Shown in pieces: positions 35,025-43,744 of a stretch of 64,000 bases of DNA. The notes below the pieces were generated by a model. That model made no database searches. It was not told the DNA's origin and was given only the letters and a program-made list of their open reading frames with translations. Position 1 is the first letter of the stretch. Each line of letters opens with the position of its first letter. This DNA comes from Microtetraspora glauca (GTDB taxonomy: Bacteria > Actinomycetota > Actinomycetes > Streptosporangiales > Streptosporangiaceae), in the NCBI GenBank assembly GCA_001570385.1, contig BBYL01000023.1, forward strand, positions 62,001-126,000, given 5' to 3'. The translations under genes were made by a program, and so were the position numbers.

Positions 35025-35061
35025 ACGACGCTCCTTCGCTGTGCGACACATGGGGGGTGCA

Positions 35062-35076
35062 TCACCTGTGAGGTGA
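35062..35076. promoter_or_regulatory. Palindrome TCACCT-GTG-AGGTGA upstream of M4 protease
   Basis: Perfect 6-bp arms, 37 bp before the M4 protease start. Candidate operator or part of the 5' leader. Confidence 0.45.
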
Positions 35077-35103
35077 CTGGGACGAGCGAAGTTTGACCCG
35101 GCC

Positions 35104-35119
35104 TTGACAAAGCTGTCAA
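35104..35119. promoter_or_regulatory. Palindrome TTGACA-AAGC-TGTCAA upstream of M4 protease
   Basis: Perfect 6-bp arms. On the minus strand it includes TTGACA, a -35-like hexamer, but no good -10 follows at 17 bp. Candidate operator overlapping the protease promoter. The remaining stretch to 35571 (about 450 bp, with an AT-richer part near 35460-35530) holds no gene that I can support. Confidence 0.5.
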
Positions 35120-35571
35120 TAAGCTGGCAAATAATAGTGGAATTTGCGGAAGGAGGCCGTTGGCGCCGAAGTGTTTACGGGTGATTACGGCCATCCGACG
35201 GCCGGTATGAATCTCTGCCCACGGGCGCCCCGACCTGCGGACACGCCCGCCCCACCCGCCGACGCGTACGGAAACGCGCAGGTCGGCGGCGGATTCGACG
35301 GCGTGGTCAGGTCACCTCGCGGGGACGGCGCGTACGCCGCCGCCCGCGGAGCAGCCGTCCCGCCGGGTGCCTTTACGATGTAGATCAAGCGCCCCGGCGC
35401 TGCGGAAAGGGAAGCGGCAAAGCGACCTCGGCGCCGGTCGACGACATTTCACCGCGCCGGAAATCGACACGATGAAAATGTACGTGTTAAAACCCCGGTC
35501 AATGCGTTCCGTAACAGAAGGCCGCATTTATGGCCGGAGGGGTCACGCGGATTACGGTCGCGCGGCGCGGG

Positions 35572-36042
35572 TCACTTCCTCGTCACGAGGATCCCGTCGT
35601 CGTCGCTGAACAACTCGGCCCCCGGGACGAAGACGACCCCGCCGAACGTCACCGGGACGTCGCGCTCGCCGGTCCCCTCCTTGGCGCTCTTACGGGGATT
35701 GGAACCGAGGGCCTTGATCCCGACGTCGAGCAGGCTCAGGGCGGCGACGTCCCGGACGGCGCCGTTGATCACGACCCCGGACCAGCCGTTGGCGACGGCG
35801 AGGCCCGCGATGACGTCGCCCATCAGAGCGGTGTGCAGCGAACCGCCGCCGTCCACCACCAGGACCCGTCCGTCGCCGGGCTCCGACAAGGTGGCCTTGA
35901 CCAGGAAATTGTCCTGGTGGCAGCGGACGGTGGCGATGACGCCGTGGAAGGCCCGGCGCTTCCCGTACTGCCGGAACTGGAGGTCGCAGGAGTCGAGGTC
36001 CGCGCCGCGCTCGTCGTAGAGGTCCGCGGTGGCGATGGTCAT
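35572..36042 (-). CDS. RraA family protein (RNase E regulator-like/aldolase fold)
   Basis: 156-residue RraA-type protein. Motifs: TADLYDERGADL at the start, VDGGGSLHTALMGD near residues 71-84, VINGAVRDV near 100-108, GIKALGSNPRKS and the ending VPGAELFSDDDGILV. Members either inhibit RNase E or act as 4-hydroxy-4-methyl-2-oxoglutarate/oxaloacetate lyases; the sequence alone does not decide. The Met at 36042 is preferred, with AAAGG about 7 nt upstream; another ATG lies directly before it. Confidence 0.9.
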   Translation of the reverse strand: MTIATADLYDERGADLDSCDLQFRQYGKRRAFHGVIATVRCHQDNFLVKATLSEPGDGRVLVVDGGGSLHTALMGDVIAGLAVANGWSGVVINGAVRDVAALSLLDVGIKALGSNPRKSAKEGTGERDVPVTFGGVVFVPGAELFSDDDGILVTRK

Positions 36043-36143
36043 CATGGAGCCTTTCGGGGAAGGTCGGGCACTCGTCTGCGGGCGGGCGCCGGCGCCGCCA
36101 TGGGTGGGCCATGGCCCCGCGTGGCGCCGCCCGGTAGAGGGCA

Positions 36144-37973
36144 TCATGCACCAGACCGACCCCCGCCTTCCCTCCCCCGGTCAGCCGGCCGGCCCGGGGA
36201 AATCGGCACCGTGGCCACCAACGAGGTGCCGGCATCGGCCGGGCTCGTGACCTCGATCGTGCCGCCGAGCGCATGGACACGGTCGCTGAGTCCGACAAGC
36301 CCCGAACCTTTGCCGGGATCGGCTCCTCCGACGCCGTCGTCGCGGACGGAGATCCGGACACTGGAGTCGCTCACGCTGAGGTCCACGTACACGACGGAGG
36401 CGCGGGCGTGTTTGGCCACATTGGTCAACGCCTCGGCCACCACGTAGTAGACGGCCACCTCGACGCGCTCCGGCAGTCGCCGGTCGCTCTGAAGGCTGAG
36501 CTCCACCGGTACGGCGGCGCGGCGCGAGAGCATCTTCAGCGCCGACCCGAGGCCGCCCTTGGAAAGGATCGCCGGGTGGATACCGCGGGAGAGCTCCTGC
36601 AGGTCTTCGAGCACGCCGGTCATGCCGTGAAGCGCATGGGTCAACTGCTCCCTGAGGCCCGTCAGTTCGGGCGGCACGCCGGCCTCGGCGGCCCGCAGTT
36701 CGAGCCCGACCGACACGAGGCGCTGCTGGGCTCCGTCATGGAGATCCCGCTCGATCCGGCGCCGGGTGTCGTCGGCGGCGGCGATGACGCGGGCGCGGGA
36801 GGCGGCCAGCTCGTCCCGGGCCTCCGCGTTGGAGACAGCGGTCGCGACGAGTTCGGTGAAGTCGAGCATGCGGCCGCAGGTGTCGTCGGGCGTCGGCTCC
36901 GGGCACAGGAAGAAGGCCACGATGAAGCCCCAGAGAGACGCCTCGACGACGATGGGGGTGCCTACGGACGACGTGATCCCCTGCCTCATGATCCACTCGG
37001 ACATCTCTCCGCGAGCACTGTCGTGGTCCATCACGCGCGCCGTCCGCCTGGTCCGCTGCACCAGATCCGCGACGCTCCCCTCCTCGATCGGCCAGCGCGA
37101 GCCGACGGACGGCATGAACTCGGGTCCGCGATCACTCCACGAGCCCACCACGACCACCGTCCGGTCAGGCTCGTAGCGGGCGATCGCCGTACAGTCGGCC
37201 TTGAGGATGAGGCCGATCTCGGTGGCGACCGAGCCGAACAGCTCCGGCGCGGAGACACCGCGCGCGACCAGCGTCGCGACCCGGCGGAGCGCGGCCTGCT
37301 CCGTCGCGACGCGGGCCAGTTCGTCGCGGCTCGCCTCACGATCGAGCGCCGCGCGTAGCAGCGCCTCCAACGCGGGGGCCACCTGGTCACTCAGCCGCTT
37401 CACCGTCTCCTCCGGGACTCCCTCTGGGACGAGGAGGCCGCCCAGCGGCGTGGCGCCATCCCGTAGGGGCAGCACCTTGTGGCCCTCGCCGGGGACCGCT
37501 CCCTGCTTGATCGAAAGGCCGGGCACGCCCAATGCCTCCGCGAGGCGCTGTGAGGCCGTCGGCAGCGCCGAGCGCAAGTGGTCGGCGCTGAGCAGGAGCC
37601 GCGCCAGTTCGGCGGCGAGATCGGCCTCACCGCGTCGTTCCTCGGCCTGGACGGCGAGTGACCGCAGCGTGAGGGTGAGCCAGCTGGTCAGCAGTGAGAC
37701 GAGGACGAACAGCGGGAGCGGCGTGTCCTCCCAAGTGAAGGTCCCGAGCGGCGGCGTGTGGAAGTAGTCGAAGGCGAGGCCGCTGGCGATCGCGGTCACC
37801 GTGCCCAGCCACAGGCCCCAGAGAGTCGAGACCACCAGGACACCGACCAGGCTCGCCGCGACCTCGCACTGACCGGTAGGCCCGGCGAGGCACTCGCCCG
37901 GATCATCCACACGGAGGGAACATCCCTTTTCGGTCACATCATAATGCGATTTCCGGAACATCGACGAGGCCAT
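36144..37973 (-). CDS. GAF-domain sensor histidine kinase with shortened DUF4118 membrane domain
   Basis: 609-residue kinase: partial DUF4118 membrane region (helices at about 38-60 and 85-105), helical linker, GAF domain (about 225-390), HisKA_3 box with ERDLHDGAQQR, N box AEALTNVAKHA and G box VRDDGVGGAD. It is a paralogue of the kinase at 48667. Compared with that protein its first membrane helix is replaced by a charged, Cys-containing stretch (residues 1-35), so the membrane sensor looks truncated. No response regulator is adjacent. A start further downstream is possible. Confidence 0.86.
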   Translation of the reverse strand: MASSMFRKSHYDVTEKGCSLRVDDPGECLAGPTGQCEVAASLVGVLVVSTLWGLWLGTVTAIASGLAFDYFHTPPLGTFTWEDTPLPLFVLVSLLTSWLTLTLRSLAVQAEERRGEADLAAELARLLLSADHLRSALPTASQRLAEALGVPGLSIKQGAVPGEGHKVLPLRDGATPLGGLLVPEGVPEETVKRLSDQVAPALEALLRAALDREASRDELARVATEQAALRRVATLVARGVSAPELFGSVATEIGLILKADCTAIARYEPDRTVVVVGSWSDRGPEFMPSVGSRWPIEEGSVADLVQRTRRTARVMDHDSARGEMSEWIMRQGITSSVGTPIVVEASLWGFIVAFFLCPEPTPDDTCGRMLDFTELVATAVSNAEARDELAASRARVIAAADDTRRRIERDLHDGAQQRLVSVGLELRAAEAGVPPELTGLREQLTHALHGMTGVLEDLQELSRGIHPAILSKGGLGSALKMLSRRAAVPVELSLQSDRRLPERVEVAVYYVVAEALTNVAKHARASVVYVDLSVSDSSVRISVRDDGVGGADPGKGSGLVGLSDRVHALGGTIEVTSPADAGTSLVATVPISPGRPADRGREGGGRSGA

Positions 37974-38198
37974 CCCACTGACCGCACCCTCCCTCCGGCA
38001 CCGCGGCCGGTGGAATGTCAGAGGCTCGTCGGCATGGACGTGAAACGGAGGCGCGAGGCACGCCGCGGGTCGGCCGGGATCACCCCGCGTCCATCGTCAG
38101 AACGTGAAAGCCGGTCGGATGACCCCGGCGAGCGGGATTCTCCCGGGCGGGAACGGACCGGCCCCGGAATGTCGGTGCCGCCTGGCAGAGTTCCGCCC

Positions 38199-39269
38199 GT
38201 GGCCCAACCATTGAAAGCGATGATCAATGACGAGTCCGTGGCGCTGCTCGCCGACGGCGTGGCGGCGTCCTGGGCGTCCTTCCCGCACGATCGTTTCGTG
38301 TCGGCGGCGACCGCGGGGCTCGACGAGCTGGAGCTCAAGGACCGTGTCCGCCATGTCTCATCGGCGCTGCACGAGGCGCTGGCGCTGCCGTTCCCCCAGG
38401 CGGCCGAGGTTCTGCGGGAGACGGTGAACCGGGTCCGGCTCGACATGTGGAGCGGCTGGCCGGCCACCGACTACGTGGGAAGGCACGGGCTCGACCATCT
38501 CGACGAGGCGATGGCCACGATCGCCGTGCTGACGCCCTATTCGACCGGCGAGTTCGCGGTACGGCCCTACCTGGACCGATACCGGGACGACGCCTTGAAG
38601 ATCATGCACGGCTGGGCCGAGTCCGCCGACGAGCACCTGCGGCGGCTCGCCTCCGAGGGGTCGCGTCCCCGGCTCCCCTGGGGCTCACGCGTGCGGTGGC
38701 TGATGGAGCCGGGGCCGACCCTGCCGATCCTTGACCTGCTGCGCGAGGATCCCAGCGAGTACGTGCGCCGCTCGGTGGCCAACCACGTCAACGATCTCTC
38801 CAAGGACCATCCCGAAACCGCGGTCCGGCTGCTCGACCGCTGGCGTACCGAAGGCGGCTCACACGTCGAGAGGGTGCTGCGCCACGCGGTACGCGGACTG
38901 CTGCGCGCCGGACATCCGGGCGCGCTGCACCTGGTGGGAGCCACTCCGGGCAGCGGATCCGTCGACGCGCTCGTCCTGGAGACGGAGCAGGTGGCCGTGG
39001 GCGGGCTGCTGCGGTTCACCGCCACCCTCGTCGCCGAGTCCTCCGGCCCGCTCGTCCTCAGATACGCGGTGCGTCGCGACGGCTCCCGGCGGGTCTTTCA
39101 CCTCGGCGAGCGGACGGCCACCGGCTCCGGACAGACGTTCACGGTGACGAAATCCCACTCGTTCCGGCCCGTCACGACCAGGAGCGAGCCTCCCGGACCC
39201 CGCCTCCTGGAGATCGTCATCAACGGCGCCGTCCGGGCGAGCATCCCCTTCACCCTGATCGGAGGCTGA
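38199..39269 (+). CDS. AlkC-like DNA alkylation repair glycosylase with Ig-like C-terminal domain
   Basis: 356-residue HEAT-like repeat protein of the AlkC/AlkD DNA glycosylase superfamily, which removes N-alkylated purines without base flipping. N-terminal PLKAMINDESVALLADGVA and the block EDPSEYVRRSVANHVNDLSKDHPE (about residues 187-210) fit AlkC. Residues about 255-355 form a separate beta-rich, Ig-like domain, known in AlkC but not AlkD. GTG 38199 gives the family N-terminus; an in-frame ATG at 38169 is an alternative. It stands alone. Confidence 0.83.
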   Translation: MAQPLKAMINDESVALLADGVAASWASFPHDRFVSAATAGLDELELKDRVRHVSSALHEALALPFPQAAEVLRETVNRVRLDMWSGWPATDYVGRHGLDHLDEAMATIAVLTPYSTGEFAVRPYLDRYRDDALKIMHGWAESADEHLRRLASEGSRPRLPWGSRVRWLMEPGPTLPILDLLREDPSEYVRRSVANHVNDLSKDHPETAVRLLDRWRTEGGSHVERVLRHAVRGLLRAGHPGALHLVGATPGSGSVDALVLETEQVAVGGLLRFTATLVAESSGPLVLRYAVRRDGSRRVFHLGERTATGSGQTFTVTKSHSFRPVTTRSEPPGPRLLEIVINGAVRASIPFTLIGG

Positions 39270-39449
39270 CTCCCCCGCCATCGGGCCACACGCGCGGCCG
39301 GGCGGACCCGCAACGGCTGGTCCACCGAGAACTACACCGCCGGCTTGTCCGGGCGGCCGTCGAGCGCGGCGCGATCGTCGGCGGCGCGGGCGAGGGGCGG
39401 ATCGCCTCGGCCATCCGGGCCGACAACGCTCCCGCCGCGCCGCCGTCGG

Positions 39450-40751
39450 CTACGCGTTCACGGGTTCGGGGTGGGTGTAGCGGTCCCGCCCCGCCCAGAG
39501 CGCGACGCACGCCTGCGCGAGCGCGAGCACGGCGATGAGGACGAGCACGGGGGTCCAGGAGCCGCTGCTGTCGGCGAGCCATCCGGCGGCGATCGGGCCG
39601 GTGGCGGCGAGCAGGTAGCCCACCGACTGGGCCATGCCCGACAGCTTCGCGGTGTGCAGGAAGGTCCGGGTGCGCAGGCCGATGAGGGCGAGGGCGACGA
39701 CGATGGAGCCGCCGGAGCTGATCCCCGCGATGACGGCCCACACCGGGCTCCAGCCGGGGGCCCACAGCATGCCGGCCATCGCGGCCGCCATCGGGACGCT
39801 GACCAGCGCACCGACCGCGCGCTGGTCCGCTCTGCGGCCCATGACGGCGGTCACCGCCAGCCCCGAGACGATGCCGACGGCCTGGAAGAGGAAGAGGTAC
39901 CAACCGGCCGCGCCCGCGTTCACGCCTCGCGCCGTCTCGATCGTGGGCAGCCAGGTGACCATGAGGTAGAAGGCCGTGGACTGCAGGCCCATGAACAACG
40001 TCACCTGCCACGCGATCGCCGACCTCCAGACCGGCCTTTCCCGTGTGGCCGGAGCGTCCGGAGCTGCCGCCGCGGCCGTGGCGGCGGCCGCTCGGGCGCG
40101 CGTACCGCGCATCCGCAGCGCCCAGACTGCCGCGGCCACGACCGCGGGGCCGGCCCAGACGGCCAGTGACCACCGCCAGCCGTCCCCGGTCGCCACGGCG
40201 ATCGGGACGGCGACGCCTGACGCGAGGGCCGCGAAGCCGGTCATGACGGACGTGTAGCCGCCGGTGACCCGCGAGACGGCGCCGGGATGGTCGCGTTTGA
40301 CGATCGAAGGGACGAGCACGTTGCCGACGGCGATCGCCGCGCCGACCAGGGCGGTTCCGGCCCACAGCCAGGCGGCGCCGGGGAGCGAGCGGACGACGAT
40401 GCCGGCCGCCAGCGCGGCCAGCGCCCACAGGACCACGCGTTCCGCGCCGAAGCGCTGGCCGGGCACGTGGACGAGGGGGGACAGGACGGCGAAGGCCAAC
40501 AGCGGAAGCGCGCCGAGCACGCCGAGCGCGGTGGTGCCCAGACCCGTGTCGGCGCCGATCATGTCGAGGACCGGACCGACGGAGGTCAGGGCCGGGCGCA
40601 GGCAACCGGCCACGAGCAGGACGGCCACGAGCTTCAGAGCCGCGTGCCCGGTGCCGGAGCGGCCCGTGCCCGAGCGGCCCGTATCGGGATGGCCCGTGCC
40701 GGAGGGGTCGGGCGCGGAAGCGGTCGAGCCGGCGGAGACGCGGGAGGTCAC
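39450..40751 (-). CDS. MFS transporter, CynX/NimT type
   Basis: 433-residue major facilitator with about 12 hydrophobic helices. The first loop CLRPALTSVGPVLDMIGADTG and the later LHTAKLSGMAQSVGYLLAA block are typical of CynX/NimT (cyanate or 2-nitroimidazole export) relatives. An unusual hydrophilic N-terminal tail of about 36 residues is built from Gly-Thr-Gly-type pentapeptides, encoded by four 15-bp repeats (40651-40710). ATG overlaps the GntR stop by 4 bp, so regulator and transporter form one unit. Confidence 0.88.
   Translation of the reverse strand: MTSRVSAGSTASAPDPSGTGHPDTGRSGTGRSGTGHAALKLVAVLLVAGCLRPALTSVGPVLDMIGADTGLGTTALGVLGALPLLAFAVLSPLVHVPGQRFGAERVVLWALAALAAGIVVRSLPGAAWLWAGTALVGAAIAVGNVLVPSIVKRDHPGAVSRVTGGYTSVMTGFAALASGVAVPIAVATGDGWRWSLAVWAGPAVVAAAVWALRMRGTRARAAAATAAAAAPDAPATRERPVWRSAIAWQVTLFMGLQSTAFYLMVTWLPTIETARGVNAGAAGWYLFLFQAVGIVSGLAVTAVMGRRADQRAVGALVSVPMAAAMAGMLWAPGWSPVWAVIAGISSGGSIVVALALIGLRTRTFLHTAKLSGMAQSVGYLLAATGPIAAGWLADSSGSWTPVLVLIAVLALAQACVALWAGRDRYTHPEPVNA
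40651..40710 (-). repeat. Four 15-bp units encoding the N-terminal tail of the MFS protein
   Basis: Units at 40651, 40666, 40681 and 40696, for example GTGCCGGAGCGGCCC, with few mismatches. They encode pentapeptides in the cytoplasmic N-tail. Confidence 0.75.
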
Positions 40752-41437
40752 GACGGCTCCCCGGAGACGGCGCTGAGGAACTCGACCTCCCGGAACAGTT
40801 CGGCGGCGCAGACGCCCGCCCGGTCGGCGCTGCCCGCCTCGACGGCGTCCGCGAGCGCCTCGTGGAGCGCGCCCAGCTGGGGGTCCTCGGGAAGCGACGT
40901 GGTCCGCCGGATGGAGGCGACCATGCTCTCGTTGACCGCCTCGTACAGCCGCAGGAGCAGGGAGTTGCCGCCGGCGCGCATCAGCGTGCGGTGGAAGGCG
41001 GCGTCCGCCTCCACGTAGGCGTCCACGTCCCGGGCGGCGTCGGCCGTGGCGCGGTCGGCCAGCGTGCGGCGCAACGCGCGGATGTCCTCTTCGGTGCGAT
41101 GGCGGGCGGCCCGGACCGCGGCGGCGGTCTCCAGGATGGACCGCACGTCCAGGGTGTCCCCCAGCTCGTCGCCTCGCTGATCGCGGGTGAGGATGGCCGC
41201 GAGTTCGTCCTTGGCGCGTACGTAGGTGCCGTCGCCGACGCGCGGCTCCAGCAGGCCCGCCATGCTCAGTGCCCGCAGGGCCTCACGGACGGTCCCGCGG
41301 CTGACGCCGAGGTCGGATGCCAGCTGGTTCTCGCCCGGGATCCTGGATCCGATCGGCCAGGTTCCGTCGTCGATCAGGGTCCGGAACCGCTCGCAGAGCT
41401 GCATGACCAGCGGCTCCTGCCGCACCGGTGCCGTCAT
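40748..41437 (-). CDS. GntR/FadR family transcriptional regulator
   Basis: 229-residue regulator: GntR winged helix (PGENQLASDLGVSRGTVREA, about residues 35-54) and an FCD ligand domain with AAFHRTLMRAGGN near residues 146-158. ATG 41437 is preferred because the palindrome ATGTCCGACAT (41469-41479) would otherwise overlap an upstream ATG at 41479. It is cotranscribed with the CynX-type transporter and diverges from a second GntR-MFS pair. Confidence 0.9.
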   Translation of the reverse strand: MTAPVRQEPLVMQLCERFRTLIDDGTWPIGSRIPGENQLASDLGVSRGTVREALRALSMAGLLEPRVGDGTYVRAKDELAAILTRDQRGDELGDTLDVRSILETAAAVRAARHRTEEDIRALRRTLADRATADAARDVDAYVEADAAFHRTLMRAGGNSLLLRLYEAVNESMVASIRRTTSLPEDPQLGALHEALADAVEAGSADRAGVCAAELFREVEFLSAVSGEPS

Positions 41438-41468
41438 CCGTGGCAACGCCGCTCCCCCCTCCGTATAG

Positions 41469-41479
41469 ATGTCCGACAT
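41469..41479. promoter_or_regulatory. Palindrome ATGTCCGACAT, candidate FadR-type operator
   Basis: Perfect 5-bp arms around a central C in the 151-bp gap between the two divergent GntR genes. GntR/FadR-type regulators often bind such sites at their own promoters. Confidence 0.5.
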
Positions 41480-41552
41480 TTGTACGCAGTGTATCCGACG
41501 AATCGAGCAAGCCCTCGGCGGCCATGAAGGGGGCGGCCTGTATCCTTCATGC

Positions 41553-41569
41553 ATCTATCTTGTATCTAT
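41553..41569. promoter_or_regulatory. Direct repeat ATCTAT before second GntR gene
   Basis: ATCTAT occurs at 41553-41558 and 41564-41569, 11 bp apart, just upstream of the GGGAGGA ribosome site of the gene at 41589. It is a possible binding site for the FCD regulator; support is positional only. Confidence 0.25.
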
Positions 41570-41588
41570 GATTGGGAGGAGCGCGGCG

Positions 41589-42266
41589 ATGGCGGACGCG
41601 CGACACGGGGCGGCGACGGCCCCGCTCCCGGCGGCGGACCGGGCGTACGACTTCACCAAGGAGCTCATCGTGAGCGGGCGGCTGCAGGGCGGAACGCTCA
41701 TCAGCGAGGGTGAGATCGCCGAGCAGGTGGGGGTGAGCCGTACGCCGGTGCGGGAGGCGTTCCTGCGCCTCCAGGCCGAGGAACTGCTCCGGCTCTTCCC
41801 GAAGCGTGGGGCGGTGGTCGTGCCACTGGCCCCCGGCGAGGCCGAGGACGTCCTCGAACTGCGCGAGGCGCTGGAGTGCTCGGCGGCACGCCGCCTGCTG
41901 CGGCTGGACGACGACGCGCTCGGCCAGGTGGTCGAGCGGCTGCGGGAGACCGTGCGCGCGCAGTCGGGTCCGGCCAGGCGTCTGGACACCGGGGCGTTCG
42001 CCCGCGCCGACCAGGCGTTCCACCTGGCGATCGTCGCCGCGTCCGGCAACGGACTGGCCGAGCGGTTCTACGCCTCTCTCGGCGACCGCCAGCTGCGGAT
42101 GGCGGCGCAGGCCCTGCAGCTTCGGCCCGAGCGGCTGGCGGTGCTGGTCAGGGAACACGGAGCGCTGGCCGACGCCATCGCCGGCCGTGACATCGCGCGG
42201 TTCGAGGAGTCGCTGCGTGCCCACCTCGACGCCACCCACCGCGCGTTGGCGGGCCGGCGGCCGTAG
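41589..42266 (+). CDS. GntR family transcriptional regulator (FCD domain)
   Basis: 225-residue GntR regulator. wHTH ISEGEIAEQVGVSRTPVREA lies near residues 38-57; the FCD domain has the metal/ligand pattern ADQAFHLAIVAASGN near residues 140-154. ATG 41589 has GGGAGGA 8 nt upstream. It diverges from the FadR-like gene at 40748 and precedes an MFS gene by 45 bp. Probably regulates that transporter in response to a small organic acid. Confidence 0.9.
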   Translation: MADARHGAATAPLPAADRAYDFTKELIVSGRLQGGTLISEGEIAEQVGVSRTPVREAFLRLQAEELLRLFPKRGAVVVPLAPGEAEDVLELREALECSAARRLLRLDDDALGQVVERLRETVRAQSGPARRLDTGAFARADQAFHLAIVAASGNGLAERFYASLGDRQLRMAAQALQLRPERLAVLVREHGALADAIAGRDIARFEESLRAHLDATHRALAGRRP

Positions 42267-42311
42267 GCGACGCCACCACGAGGCGACGGGGAAGACGACG
42301 GGCGACGAGAT

Positions 42312-43598
42312 ATGAAGAGCACGATCCACGACCGCGCGCGCATCGCGACCGCGACCGGCCCCGCGAGCGCGCCCGCCCGGCGTTGGTGGCTCGCGGCGGC
42401 GGCGATGTTCGGCTGCGGATGGGGCGGCAACCAGTTCACCCCGCTGCTGCTGATGTACCGGCGGGCCGGCGGCTATTCGGAGGTGACCGTCGACGCCTTC
42501 CTCGCGGCGTACGTCGTGGGCCTGGTCCCGGGACTGCTGGTGGCAGGAGCGATGTCCGACCGCTACGGGCGCAGGCCGTTGATGCTGGCCGGGACGGCGC
42601 TGTCGGTGCTGGCGAGCGTCGTCCTGACGGCCGGGGCGGCGGGCGAGACGTTCATCTACGCCGGGCGGCTGCTGACCGGGGTCGGCGTCGGCGTCGCCAT
42701 GACGGTGGGCACGAGCTGGGTGAAGGAGCTCTCACAGGCCCCGTTCGATCCGATGGCGGACGCCGGAGCAGGGGCCAGGCGCGCCTCGCTGTCGCTCACC
42801 GCGGGCTTCGGGCTCGGCGCCGGGGTGGCGGGTGTGCTGGCGCAGTGGGGACCGTGGCCCATGGTGACGCCCTACCTGGTGCACATGGCGGTCGCCCTGC
42901 CCGCGCTGGCCGGCCTGGCCCGGGTGCCGGAGACCCGCCCGCGTGCGGACCCGGCCGGAGGCCGCCGGAGCCTGCGGGCGGACCTGCGGGTGCCGTCCGC
43001 CGGGCACCGCCGGTTCCTGTGGGTCGTGGTGCCGATGGCGCCCTGGGTGTTCGGCGCGGCGGGTGTGGCCTACGCGGTGACACCACAACTGGTCGCGGGC
43101 CGCGTCGGCCACTGGGGCCTCGCCTACGCCACGCTCCTGACCGTGCTCACGCTCGGCGCGGGAGTCGCGGTCCAGCCACTGGCCAAGAAGCTGGCCGGGC
43201 GCTCCACCGCCCGGCCCGTCCTGACGGCGATGGCGCTCATGACGGCCGGTATGGCGGTGGCCGCCTCGACCGCCGCCGCGCGGTCGCCATGGCTGGGGTC
43301 GGCCGGAGCGGTGGTGCTGGGCGCGGCCTACGGCATCGCCGTCGTCTCCGGCCTGCTGGAGGTGCAGCGCATCGCCACCCCTGAGGATCTGGCCGGGCTG
43401 ACCGGCGTCTACTACGCCATCACCTACACGGGCTTCCTCGTGCCCGCTGTTCTGGCGGCGCTGTCCGCGGTGACCTCGTACACGGCGATGCTCGCGGCCG
43501 TGACCCTCCTGGCGTCGGGTTGCCTCGCGTTGATCGCGGTGGCGCTGCGAGTCCTCGGCCCCGGATCGAGTCGGGAGCGGGTGTCCCGTACCGGTTGA
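42312..43598 (+). CDS. MFS transporter
   Basis: 428-residue major facilitator with 12 predicted helices. The loop after helix 2 holds AMSDRYGRRPLML, the classic MFS motif A (DRxGRR). It is not closely related to the CynX-like protein at 39450. The linked GntR regulator suggests inducible uptake or efflux. Substrate unknown. Confidence 0.88.
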   Translation: MKSTIHDRARIATATGPASAPARRWWLAAAAMFGCGWGGNQFTPLLLMYRRAGGYSEVTVDAFLAAYVVGLVPGLLVAGAMSDRYGRRPLMLAGTALSVLASVVLTAGAAGETFIYAGRLLTGVGVGVAMTVGTSWVKELSQAPFDPMADAGAGARRASLSLTAGFGLGAGVAGVLAQWGPWPMVTPYLVHMAVALPALAGLARVPETRPRADPAGGRRSLRADLRVPSAGHRRFLWVVVPMAPWVFGAAGVAYAVTPQLVAGRVGHWGLAYATLLTVLTLGAGVAVQPLAKKLAGRSTARPVLTAMALMTAGMAVAASTAAARSPWLGSAGAVVLGAAYGIAVVSGLLEVQRIATPEDLAGLTGVYYAITYTGFLVPAVLAALSAVTSYTAMLAAVTLLASGCLALIAVALRVLGPGSSRERVSRTG

Positions 43599-43744
43599 CG
43601 TCCGGCGAGTGGGCGGCTCCGGGGCCGGGCCGCCCTACCGCGCCGCCTCCCGGCGGCGCATCCTGACAGGAGGGGAACGAACCCGGGGAAGCGGGCGGAC
43701 AGTGGCTCGCCCGCCGCCCACGAGTGGGATGGAAGGGAGCCGAC

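Noticed and set aside
35144..35383. 79-codon plus-strand frame in the gap upstream of the M4 protease
   Set aside because: No ribosome site, no family resemblance, Pro/Ala/Gly-rich composition as in non-coding GC-rich DNA.
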